This document shows, piece by piece, positions 1 through 16,629 of a stretch of DNA of 64,000 nt. The translations under genes were made by a program, and so were the position numbers. The stretch's first letter is position 1, and each line of letters starts with the position of its first letter. The notes beneath the pieces were generated by a model, which was not told the DNA's origin, made no database searches, and saw only the letters and a list, made by a program, of their open reading frames with translations. The stretch spans positions 3,173,754-3,237,753 of the forward strand of contig NZ_CP073100.1 in the NCBI RefSeq assembly GCF_018137965.1, given 5' to 3'. The DNA is from Luteolibacter ambystomatis. Lineage in GTDB: Bacteria; Verrucomicrobiota; Verrucomicrobiia; Verrucomicrobiales; Akkermansiaceae.

Positions 1-1433
1 TTGATGCGCTCACGCAGGCAGGTATCGCCGCGCAAGCCGTTGACCTGCGCCCAACCTGTGACGCCCGGCTTGATGTTGTGGCGCACATTGTAGTGCGGAA
101 TCTCCTCCTTGAAGTCCTCGATCAATTCCGGGCGCTCGGGGCGCGGACCGACGAGGCTCATGTCACCGCGCAGCACGTTCCAGAACTGCGGCAGCTCGTC
201 GATGTTCCACTCGCGCATGAACTTGCCCACGCGCAGACGGCGCGGATCATCCTTCACCGTCCAGCCGGGGGAGCCGTTGGCTTCGGCGTCGATTTTCATG
301 CTGCGGATCTTGAGAATCTCGAACGGCTTGCCATTGAGGCCGATCCGGCGCTGGCGGTAGATCACCGAACCGCGCGATTCCAAACGCACCAGCAGGCAGA
401 AAAACGCGATGACGGGGGAGAATACCATCAGACCGATGATCGCCCCGATGATGTCGGTGGTGCGCTTCAACGCATTGTTGAAAGCGTGATGCAACGGCAG
501 TTTGCCGACGCCAAGCACCGGCATGCCGTGGAAGCTCTCAAGATGGAGGCCGGACACCAGCACCTGGAAGCAATTCGGCACCATCTTGAAGTCCACGAAC
601 TCCTTGCCGCAGCACTCGGCCAGCGAAACCATCTGGCCGCGGTCGAGCACGCCATCCACCGCCATCACCAGATCGGCTCCGGTTTCGCGGATCAGCGGAC
701 GGAGGTCGTGATAGCCGCCGAGCACCGGAATTTCTTCCGGCGGCTGTACTTCGAGAGCTCCTCCCGGAGGTGCGATCACACCCACGACCGACATGCGCTG
801 GGCACGGCCCTCCGTGAGACGCGCCACCGCACGGGCGCATTCCTCGTTCCAACCGACGAAGACCGCCTTCTGGCGCAACGCGTTCGCGAAGGATTCGCGG
901 CGCAGCACGCAGTAGAGGAACCAGCGCCAGCCCATCAGCATGACCATGCTGGTCACGCTGGCGATGCCGCAATACATGCGGCTGATGGCGGGATCGATCT
1001 TGAAAACCAGCGCAAGGCCAAGGAAGCCGACAAACCACATCACGCACGACTTCACGATGACGGCGAAGGTTCGGCGGATCGCCAGATAATTGCGGGGATC
1101 GTGCAGGCGGAAATTCGCCAGCAGGAACATCAGCAGAGCGCTGCCGAACACCACGTGTCCGACGTACGCGCGAAGGTCCATGCCACCGGGGTGATCGACA
1201 CCGATGTGCTTGAGACCGGTTTCAAACCGGACGAGATACGCGGCCACGAGAGCCAATACGACCACACCGGCATCTCCCAGGAAACTGATGGCTACCAGTT
1301 TCTGGTGGGCGACCCAGGGGCGTTGGCGATGTCGTAGGGTGTAACTACCGTTGTTTGCTATCCTAGTGCTAGGGGCCGGAGCGACAGCTGGGGGGAGCTG
1401 GGCCACGGGAAACGCAGGGGGGATGCGGTTCAT
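1..1433 (-). CDS. Polyprenyl-phosphate sugar-1-phosphate transferase (WcaJ/EPS type), 3' end outside window
   Basis: This membrane enzyme should transfer a sugar-1-phosphate to undecaprenyl phosphate, the first committed step of exopolysaccharide repeat-unit synthesis. About 477 residues are visible and the stop codon lies beyond the left edge, so the frame has no stop in the window. The ATG at 1431-1433 begins MNRIPPAFPVAQ. Four hydrophobic segments follow in the N-terminal half, then a nucleotide-binding-like middle, then one more membrane segment (TDIIGAIIGLMVFSPV). The cytosolic catalytic domain carries NIDELPQFWNVLRGDMS and LVGPRPERP near residues 400-430, and KPGVTGWAQVNG near the end. 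These are family hallmarks. It is the last visible gene of the minus-strand exopolysaccharide operon, 86 bp after the Wzc-like gene. The family is certain; the sugar is unknown. Confidence 0.93.
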   Translation of the reverse strand, partial: MNRIPPAFPVAQLPPAVAPAPSTRIANNGSYTLRHRQRPWVAHQKLVAISFLGDAGVVVLALVAAYLVRFETGLKHIGVDHPGGMDLRAYVGHVVFGSALLMFLLANFRLHDPRNYLAIRRTFAVIVKSCVMWFVGFLGLALVFKIDPAISRMYCGIASVTSMVMLMGWRWFLYCVLRRESFANALRQKAVFVGWNEECARAVARLTEGRAQRMSVVGVIAPPGGALEVQPPEEIPVLGGYHDLRPLIRETGADLVMAVDGVLDRGQMVSLAECCGKEFVDFKMVPNCFQVLVSGLHLESFHGMPVLGVGKLPLHHAFNNALKRTTDIIGAIIGLMVFSPVIAFFCLLVRLESRGSVIYRQRRIGLNGKPFEILKIRSMKIDAEANGSPGWTVKDDPRRLRVGKFMREWNIDELPQFWNVLRGDMSLVGPRPERPELIEDFKEEIPHYNVRHNIKPGVTGWAQVNGLRGDTCLRERI

Positions 1434-1519
1434 GGTGGGGGATGTGGGGATGACGCAGGGACGCCCGCTCCCCGGCTGGGGGAGGAGGAACAGGCAATCC
1501 GGAGATGGGTAAACGGCGC

Positions 1520-3754
1520 TCATGAGGGTGAGGGCACGAAAAGAGAATCGGCACCGCCGGGGCGGGCCTGGCGGATTTTCATCGCCGTGGAAGGAGGAGT
1601 CGCACGGGGCGCGGGCAGCGAGGAACGAACAACCGGCACCGAGGGGCCGGTGTCACCACCCGCTTTGACGCGGGCAGGCAGTTCATTCCAAACGAAGCCG
1701 ACCAGCGGGCCACCGGAGGTGCGGACGAGATCGGCGGCTCGGCGCAAGTCACGGCGATCGCTGGCCTTTTCACGAACCACCAGGCAGACCTGATCCGCAT
1801 AACGACTGATCGCGAGCGCATCGCTGGTGCTGAGGATCGGCGGGGTATCGATGACCACGCAATCGAACCAACGATAGGCGTCTTCCAACAGCGCTGGGAA
1901 GCGCGTGCCGGACAGCAGCTCCGAGGCATTCGCCTGCATGGTGCCGGAGGACAGCAGATAGAGATTCGGCAGCGCGGTGGGATGGCAGGTTTTCGCTGGT
2001 TCCGCAGCTCCGGAAAGATAGTCCGCGAGCCCCACCTGGCCATCCACGGAACGAAGGTGCTCTCCGCTCAATCCCGGACGGCGCATGTCCGCATCCAGCA
2101 GCAAGGTGCGCAGTCCCTGCATCGCGAGTGAGGCGGCGTAGTTCATCGCGCAGAACGAACGACCTTCGCCCGGCTTCGCGCTGGCGAACATCACCGTGGC
2201 CGCACCGGTATGGCCGGGGGACGGAGCGAGCGCCGCACGCAGACGACGGAAGGATTCGGAGGTTTCGGAACCCGGCTGGGAAATCAACACCGGATCGCCA
2301 TCCGTGCCTTCACGCAGGGCGGCTACAGAGCTTAACATCGGCACGCCGGTCACACGTGCGGCGGCGGCGGCATCTCGGACTTTGCCATCGGTCACTTCCA
2401 GTCCAACTGCCAGCAGCAGGCCGAAGAAAATACCACCCGCTCCGGCCAAGGCCATCATTACGGTCTTGCGCGGCTTGATCGGCTTCTCCGGCAGCATCGG
2501 CGTATCCTCCCAGCGCAGGACCGGACCGGGCACTGCCGCGGCCAACGCGGTTTCACGCAAACGGGCCGCAACCGCTTCATGCGTCGTGCGATCGGCGAGA
2601 GCCTCGCGTTCAAGCGCCTCGAACTGCGCGCGCAGACCCTCCGCCGCCACGGTGGAGGAACGCGCTGCATTTACCTCCCGCGTCAGCTTGGCTTCGTTGT
2701 CCGAGGCGATCTGGTAGTTCTTCGCCACCGCCTCACCGGCGGAACGCGCCGCTTGGGCGAGATTCTCACGCAGCTTCTTCAGCTCATTGAATGTCTCGAT
2801 GTAGGTCGGGTGTTTGTAAAGGTAGCGTTCCTTCACTTTCGCGAACTCGACTTCCTTGTCCTGCACCGCGCGCACCAGCGACAGCACGCCGGAAGAACGC
2901 TCGCTGTTCGGCAGTGCTGCGACCGCATCGGGATGTTCCGGGTCGAACTTGCGGAACGCATCGGCCTCGGCTTCAAGGCGCAGGCGCTCCGACTTCACCC
3001 GGGTCAGCTCGCTTTCGATCCGGCCGAGGTCATCGGAGTTCGGGCCATTACGGCCACCAATGCCGGGAATCGGATGGGCATCACGGAAATCCTGAAGCGC
3101 CTTCTCGGATTTTGCCATGCGCTCGCGCAAGGACTTCTCCTCCTGGGAAATGCCACCGGCCACCTGGCGGGAAAGATCGCCCTGACGCTCGGCGATCCAT
3201 TTCTCGTATTCGGTCACGAGCAGACCCACGAGTTGCTGCGCGCGGTCCGGATCGGTGTCCTCGACCGCGATATCGATCAAGCGCGTGCCACGGCGCAGTT
3301 CAACCTTCACCCGCTTCGCGAACGCGGTCAGCAGTTGCTGGCGGCTGGTGGCACCACCGGTGAAATCCGGCTGGTCAGCGAACTTGCCGGAATCGATCAC
3401 CCGCATCAGCAGCGTCGAGGCCACAAGCCCCTGCTCGACCGAGCGCATCTGCTCAAGATCACGGGTTTCCTCCGGAGCGATCGCCCCGGACTCCACCACC
3501 CGCGGCGCGCGCGCGCTGACGTAAACGGAACCGGTCGCCTGATAGACCTTCTTCGCGTGCTTGAGATACATCCACATGCCGCCGAGGCACGCCATGACGA
3601 CCAGGGCGATCACCCACGAACGGCGCAGCAGAACGCCGATCATCCGCAGCGGCTCCACCTTCGGCAGATATGCGGTCGCCGACGCACCGCGCGCTGCGGC
3701 CAACGATTGGTTGGCAGGCCCGAGGGAGTAGTCGGATGGACGGTGCGGAGCCAT
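1520..3754 (-). CDS. Wzc/GumC-like polysaccharide co-polymerase with BY-kinase domain and altered P-loop
   Basis: This 744-residue protein fuses a Wzz chain-length domain to a cytoplasmic BY-kinase-like ATPase. In this family it sets polymer length and cycles between oligomeric states during export. A first membrane helix lies near residues 47-64, a long periplasmic coiled-coil region follows, and a second helix lies near 424-446. The ATPase domain keeps Walker A' (LLLDADMRRP) and Walker B (CVVIDTPP). Its Walker A reads KPGEGRSF near residue 528, where the family usually has GEGK(S/T), so the phosphate-binding lysine is arginine. The C-terminus has no tyrosine cluster. Kinase activity is therefore doubtful, while the co-polymerase role remains likely. 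It starts 5 bp after the Wza-like gene and is clearly co-transcribed with it. Confidence 0.9.
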   Translation of the reverse strand: MAPHRPSDYSLGPANQSLAAARGASATAYLPKVEPLRMIGVLLRRSWVIALVVMACLGGMWMYLKHAKKVYQATGSVYVSARAPRVVESGAIAPEETRDLEQMRSVEQGLVASTLLMRVIDSGKFADQPDFTGGATSRQQLLTAFAKRVKVELRRGTRLIDIAVEDTDPDRAQQLVGLLVTEYEKWIAERQGDLSRQVAGGISQEEKSLRERMAKSEKALQDFRDAHPIPGIGGRNGPNSDDLGRIESELTRVKSERLRLEAEADAFRKFDPEHPDAVAALPNSERSSGVLSLVRAVQDKEVEFAKVKERYLYKHPTYIETFNELKKLRENLAQAARSAGEAVAKNYQIASDNEAKLTREVNAARSSTVAAEGLRAQFEALEREALADRTTHEAVAARLRETALAAAVPGPVLRWEDTPMLPEKPIKPRKTVMMALAGAGGIFFGLLLAVGLEVTDGKVRDAAAAARVTGVPMLSSVAALREGTDGDPVLISQPGSETSESFRRLRAALAPSPGHTGAATVMFASAKPGEGRSFCAMNYAASLAMQGLRTLLLDADMRRPGLSGEHLRSVDGQVGLADYLSGAAEPAKTCHPTALPNLYLLSSGTMQANASELLSGTRFPALLEDAYRWFDCVVIDTPPILSTSDALAISRYADQVCLVVREKASDRRDLRRAADLVRTSGGPLVGFVWNELPARVKAGGDTGPSVPVVRSSLPAPRATPPSTAMKIRQARPGGADSLFVPSPS

Positions 3755-3759
3755 GAAGT

Positions 3760-4326
3760 TCAGAAGAGGCTTTCAGGAATGTTGATCACATCGCCGTCGC
3801 GCAACGGGATGTCCTTCGCCTTGCCGGTGGTGATTTCCTTGAGATCGACCTGTTGCACGGCACCGCCACGTTTCAACGTGAGTTTGCGGGCATTGCCGAT
3901 GCGGGTGACACCACCGGCCATGCCAACGGCTTCCACCAATGAAAGCTGGCGGTTCGCGGGAAGCTCGAAAACGCCCGGGTTCTGTGCCTGGCCGAGCACC
4001 GTGATGGTGCGGCGGATGCGCGCGCCGATGGAAACCGAAACCTGCGGGCGCACCAGATAGCCGTCCTTGAGCTTCTGCTCGATCGCCTTCGCCGCCTGGT
4101 CGGTGGTCAGGCCCTGCAAATGCACGGTCCCGATCAGCGGCATGGTGATGCTGCCATCCGCGGAAAGCTGGCCGCGGGTGGCCAGCTCCTCTTCGCGGAA
4201 CACCGTGATTTCCACGGTATCCATCCGCCCGATCACCCCGGACGATTTCCCGGCATTCTCCTCCGCTGCCCGTACCAGGAGGGGCAGGCAGGCAAGAAGG
4301 CCGATGAGGAATCGCATCACGGTCAT
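3760..4326 (-). CDS. Polysaccharide export protein, Wza/GumB-like (Poly_export + SLBB)
   Basis: This 188-residue exported protein should form or line the periplasmic/outer-membrane channel for exopolysaccharide. An N-terminal signal (MTVMRFLIGLLACLPLLVRA) is followed by the Poly_export domain, with GRMDTVEITVFREEEL and GSITMPLIGTVHLQGLT. An SLBB-like domain begins around ITVLGQAQNPGVFEL and ends with LRDGDVINIPES. A Cys at residue 13 resembles a lipobox (LLAC), but the hydrophobic stretch before it is short. Signal peptidase I cleavage after VRA seems equally plausible, so lipidation is undecided. It lies between the beta-barrel gene (5 bp gap) and the Wzc-like gene (5 bp gap) on the minus strand. 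The protein is shorter than E. coli Wza and closer in size to GumB-type proteins. Confidence 0.92.
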   Translation of the reverse strand: MTVMRFLIGLLACLPLLVRAAEENAGKSSGVIGRMDTVEITVFREEELATRGQLSADGSITMPLIGTVHLQGLTTDQAAKAIEQKLKDGYLVRPQVSVSIGARIRRTITVLGQAQNPGVFELPANRQLSLVEAVGMAGGVTRIGNARKLTLKRGGAVQQVDLKEITTGKAKDIPLRDGDVINIPESLF

Positions 4327-4331
4327 GAGGA

Positions 4332-5576
4332 TTAGAATTTGTAGCCGACCTGGACGCCGACGCTGTGATTGTCGTAGCCGAAGCCGCGCTGGTTCGAATC
4401 GTCGCGCTCGAAGCGGTAATACCCTTCGATCTGGACGTTTTCATTCATCTGATAGCGGAGGCTCGGGCGGATGAAGACGATGTTGTCACGGCGATTGGCA
4501 AAGCCGGGGCCGGACACCTGTTTGTAATCCGCATTTTCAATGCCACCTTCGAGGCGCGCGCTCCATTTCTCACCCAGCCGCTGGTCCAGGCCGACGGAGG
4601 CTCCGGTGAGATCGTAGTTCTGGCCGGGGTAATAGGCCGAGGCCTCGGTGCGGCGGTAGCCACCCGCGAAAATCTCGGTGCCCATCCGCGGACGCCATGC
4701 GACCTTGGCCTCGAACACCGGCGAGGTGGAGGAACCGGCGTCGTAGCGGCGGTGCTCGGCTCCAGCCTCGATATTGAACGAGATCTTTTCCCGCGGCTGC
4801 CACTCGAATTGCACGGTGCCGCGCTGGATGCGTTGGTCGCCCGCGCCATCCACCTCGAAGGTCCCCGTCCGATAGGCGAGCCCGACGCGGGTTTTCGGAG
4901 AGTATGAATAGCGCAGCGCGACCTCGCCGTATGCGCTCCGCGAATCCACCAGCAGGCGATCCTTGTAGTCGTTCGAGGACATGCCCGCCGCCAGTTCAAT
5001 CGCGAGCTTTTCGCGCGGAGTCCACGCCATCCGCACGGCTTGATCGAGAATCACCCGGTCGGTCTGCCTGCCGGTATCCGCCGTGGCATCGCCCAGTTGC
5101 CGGACCCGACCACCGTAGGCGATGGCCACCTTCGGGCCACCCCAGCCGATGTCCCAGGATGCGTCCTGGTCGATCCGGTTCGAATCGCTGTGATCGGTAT
5201 AGAGGACGCCCACCGGCCGGTAGGCCACACGGACGTAGCCACCTTCCCTGCCATCCGGATCTCCGTAGGTGTAAGCCATCGAGGGGGAGATGCGCACCAC
5301 GAAGTCCTTCTCCCGCGCGGAAGAGGACAGGTAGATATTGTCGTCATAGGCCCCGGACACCGCCACGCCCACGTCCAAGCCCTGGGTGCGAACCTTCCCG
5401 GCGTTCGGGTCCTGCCGATAGGCCAACCCCGGCTGCGTCCGCACATCGAAGCGATCGGAAACGCGGCTTTCGATACCGCTTCCGGCTTCCTGACCCCACG
5501 TAGGTAGCACGACACCGACCGACAAGACGGCCAGCGCCACGCAAACCACCGGGGGGGGATGTGGTTTTCGGGACAT
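4332..5576 (-). CDS. Outer-membrane beta-barrel protein of the exopolysaccharide operon
   Basis: A 414-residue exported protein begins with the signal-like MSRKPHPPPVVCVALAVLSV and is cut near WGQ. After it comes a short region (AYRQDPNAGKVRTQGLDVGV) that is common ahead of barrels found in EPS operons. The rest alternates aromatic and polar residues in many short strands (GYVRVAYRPVGVLY, RVGLAYRTGTFEV, NVQIEGYYRFERD). It ends in VGVQVGYKF with a terminal phenylalanine, as outer-membrane barrels do. The frame is open upstream to 5690, but the ATG at 5574-5576 places the signal peptide correctly. It is the first gene of the EPS operon and is divergent from the NRPS-PKS cluster. It is probably the outer-membrane exit or a secretion-associated porin; the family name is not certain. 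Confidence 0.82.
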   Translation of the reverse strand: MSRKPHPPPVVCVALAVLSVGVVLPTWGQEAGSGIESRVSDRFDVRTQPGLAYRQDPNAGKVRTQGLDVGVAVSGAYDDNIYLSSSAREKDFVVRISPSMAYTYGDPDGREGGYVRVAYRPVGVLYTDHSDSNRIDQDASWDIGWGGPKVAIAYGGRVRQLGDATADTGRQTDRVILDQAVRMAWTPREKLAIELAAGMSSNDYKDRLLVDSRSAYGEVALRYSYSPKTRVGLAYRTGTFEVDGAGDQRIQRGTVQFEWQPREKISFNIEAGAEHRRYDAGSSTSPVFEAKVAWRPRMGTEIFAGGYRRTEASAYYPGQNYDLTGASVGLDQRLGEKWSARLEGGIENADYKQVSGPGFANRRDNIVFIRPSLRYQMNENVQIEGYYRFERDDSNQRGFGYDNHSVGVQVGYKF

Positions 5577-5769
5577 GTCAGGGGGAGAACGGCGGAAGGA
5601 TAAAAAATGCGAACTCTCGTCACAAGAATTTTCGAGTTTCCCAAACCTACGAGTTCGCGTAATATCGAAGCCCAATCGTTGGTGTTTCAATACTTTCCAG
5701 CTCCCAACAGCTTTTACCCCGCAGGAAAGCTTTCGTAATCCCCCTCATCTAACGATCACGACAAAAATT

Positions 5770-5793
5770 GATATTTAATATATCTTAAATATC
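5770..5793. promoter_or_regulatory. Perfect AT-rich dyad upstream of the NRPS-PKS cluster (candidate operator)
   Basis: GATATTTAA, a 6-base spacer (TATATC), then TTAAATATC form a perfect 9-bp inverted repeat. It lies 43 bp before the ATG of the first NRPS gene and about 190 bp from the divergent EPS start, in the AT-rich part of the 260-bp spacer 5577-5836. No T-tract follows either arm, which argues against a terminator. A site for a dimeric regulator is the natural reading, but no regulator gene is adjacent. Confidence 0.5.
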
Positions 5794-5836
5794 CGCGATT
5801 GACCCTGCGGTTCCTCACCCCCTCCCCCAAAAGGTC

Positions 5837-7665
5837 ATGTCGGCCACCCCTGCTCTCCCCGGGCACGACACCCCTGCCCTCGCCCCTCTGCCGGGCATTC
5901 CTCCCTGTCCCCTCTCGGACGAGATCGCTCTCGTTTCCGGAGCTTCGTCGCTCACCTATCGCGAACTCGCGATCCGGGTACACGCGCTTTCTTCCTTTCT
6001 CCGCACGCACGGCGTCGGTCCTGGCGTCCATGTGGGCGTCGCGCTGAACCGTTCCATCGAGCTGATCGCCGCGATTCTGTCGGTTGTGGAAGCGGGTGGC
6101 GCCTACGTGCCGCTCGATCCCTCCTACCCGCAGGCGAGGCTCGATCATATGGTGGCCACTTCGGGCCTGAAATGCATTCTCACGCTGCGCGCTCACACGG
6201 GACTCTTTCCAAACACGGACTGCGTGGCGCTGGATGAGTTCGAGGTGAACTCCGTGAGCGGCGACATGCCGCCTGCCGCCAACGGCAACGACCCGCTCTA
6301 CGCGATCTTCACCTCCGGCTCAACCGGCCAGCCGAAAGCCGCGTCCGTCTTCCGCCGCGGCTTTTCCAATCTGGTGGCTTGGTATGCGAAGGAACTCTCA
6401 CTCGGCCCGGACGACCGCTCACTGGTGATCAGCTCGCCGAGCTTCGACCTGACTCAGAAGAATTTCTTCGCCCCGCTGGTGACCGGCGGCCGGATGATCC
6501 TCGATGACTGCCAGACCTACGATATTTCCCGTATTTCAAAGCTGATCCGCGACCACGGCGTCACGTTGGTCAACTGCACGCCGAGCGCCTTCTACCCGCT
6601 GGTGGACGCTGCGGCAGCGGATGGCTACGCGGCACTGGCCACCCTGCGCTGGGCCGTACTCGGCGGGGAACCGATCTCGATCCCACGCCTTCGCGACTGG
6701 CTGGAGCATCCCTCCTGCCGCGCCGAGATCGTGAACACCTACGGTCCCACCGAGTGTACGGACATCTGCGCCTTCCACCGCATGCATCGTGGCAATCTCG
6801 ATGCGTTCTCCTTCGTGCCGCTCGGCCGCGAGGTGCCGAATGTTACTGTCACGATCCGCGATGAAGACCTTTCGATCCTGCCCGATGGCGAGCTCGGCGA
6901 GCTGTGCATCAGTGGCGCGGGCGTCGGCGGCGGCTATTTGAATGATCCCGTCCGCACGGCGGAACGCTTCGTGCAGGACCACACGCTCTATAAGACCGGC
7001 GATCTCGCCAAGCGTCTGCCCTGCGGCACGCTGGAGTTCCGCGGTCGCGCCGACCATCAGGTGAAGGTGAACGGCTTCCGCATCGAGCTCGGCGAGATCG
7101 AGATCGTGCTCAACCGCCACGCTGCGGTGAAAGAAGCAGTGGTGATCGCACGTGACCAACGTCTGATCGCGCACGTCCAGAATGAATCTCCGGTGGAGGC
7201 CGCCGCCCTGCGCGAGCATCTCGCCACCGCGCTGCCCGCTTACATGATCCCGGGCGAGTTTCATTTCGTCAGCGTCTTCCCACTCACGCCGAACGGGAAG
7301 GTGGACCGGCTGGCGCTCGTAAACAACGGACACGCGGTAGCTTCCACACCCATCGCCCCGGCCAGTGACCCACATGAGGCGCGTATCCTCTCGATTTGGT
7401 CGGAGGTGCTGGAATGCCCGGTCTCTGATCCGACCGCGAACTTCTTCGACCTCGGCGGCACTTCGATCCTGCTCGCCGTGGTGCATGTGAAACTCCGCGA
7501 GGCCACCGGCCGCGACATTCCGATCACCGAGCTTTTCGCCCGTCCGAGCGCCCGCACGCTAGCCGGGTATCTCCAGCCGCAGGCCGCCCCCACGGCCAAT
7601 TCCACCGCCCAGGACCGCGCCCGCATGCAGCAAGCGGGGATGGCCCGCTTCCGCCGCTCCACCCG

Positions 7666-7669
<4 letters not shown>
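5837..7669 (+). CDS. NRPS starter protein: adenylation domain + peptidyl carrier (A-PCP)
   Basis: This 610-residue initiation module should activate an amino acid as its adenylate and load it onto its own carrier; no condensation domain is present. The A domain shows AYVPLDPSYP, FTSGSTGQPKA (A3), YGPTE (A5), YKTGDL (A7) and the A10 lysine in PLTPNGKVDR. The PCP has FFDLGGTS with the pantetheine serine at residue 543. By alignment with GrsA, the substrate code reads D-L-K-N-V-G-T-D-I-K. Asp235 and Lys517 indicate an alpha-amino acid, but I do not recognise a confident substrate. The gene overlaps the next as ATGA, so translation is coupled. A weak AAGG precedes the ATG. It starts the cluster and should feed the ketosynthase of the next protein. 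Confidence 0.95.

Positions 7670-16606
<8,937 letters not shown>

Positions 16607-16629
<23 letters not shown>

Noticed and set aside
78..1337. Long plus-strand frame of 419 codons, His/Arg-rich
   Set aside because: It lies antisense to the sugar transferase, whose minus-strand frame shows unmistakable family motifs. High-GC codon bias opens antisense frames.
1369..1554. Short minus-strand frame (61 codons) between the Wzc-like and sugar transferase genes
   Set aside because: It overlaps both neighbours in another frame and is mostly Pro/His/Arg; no ribosome site.
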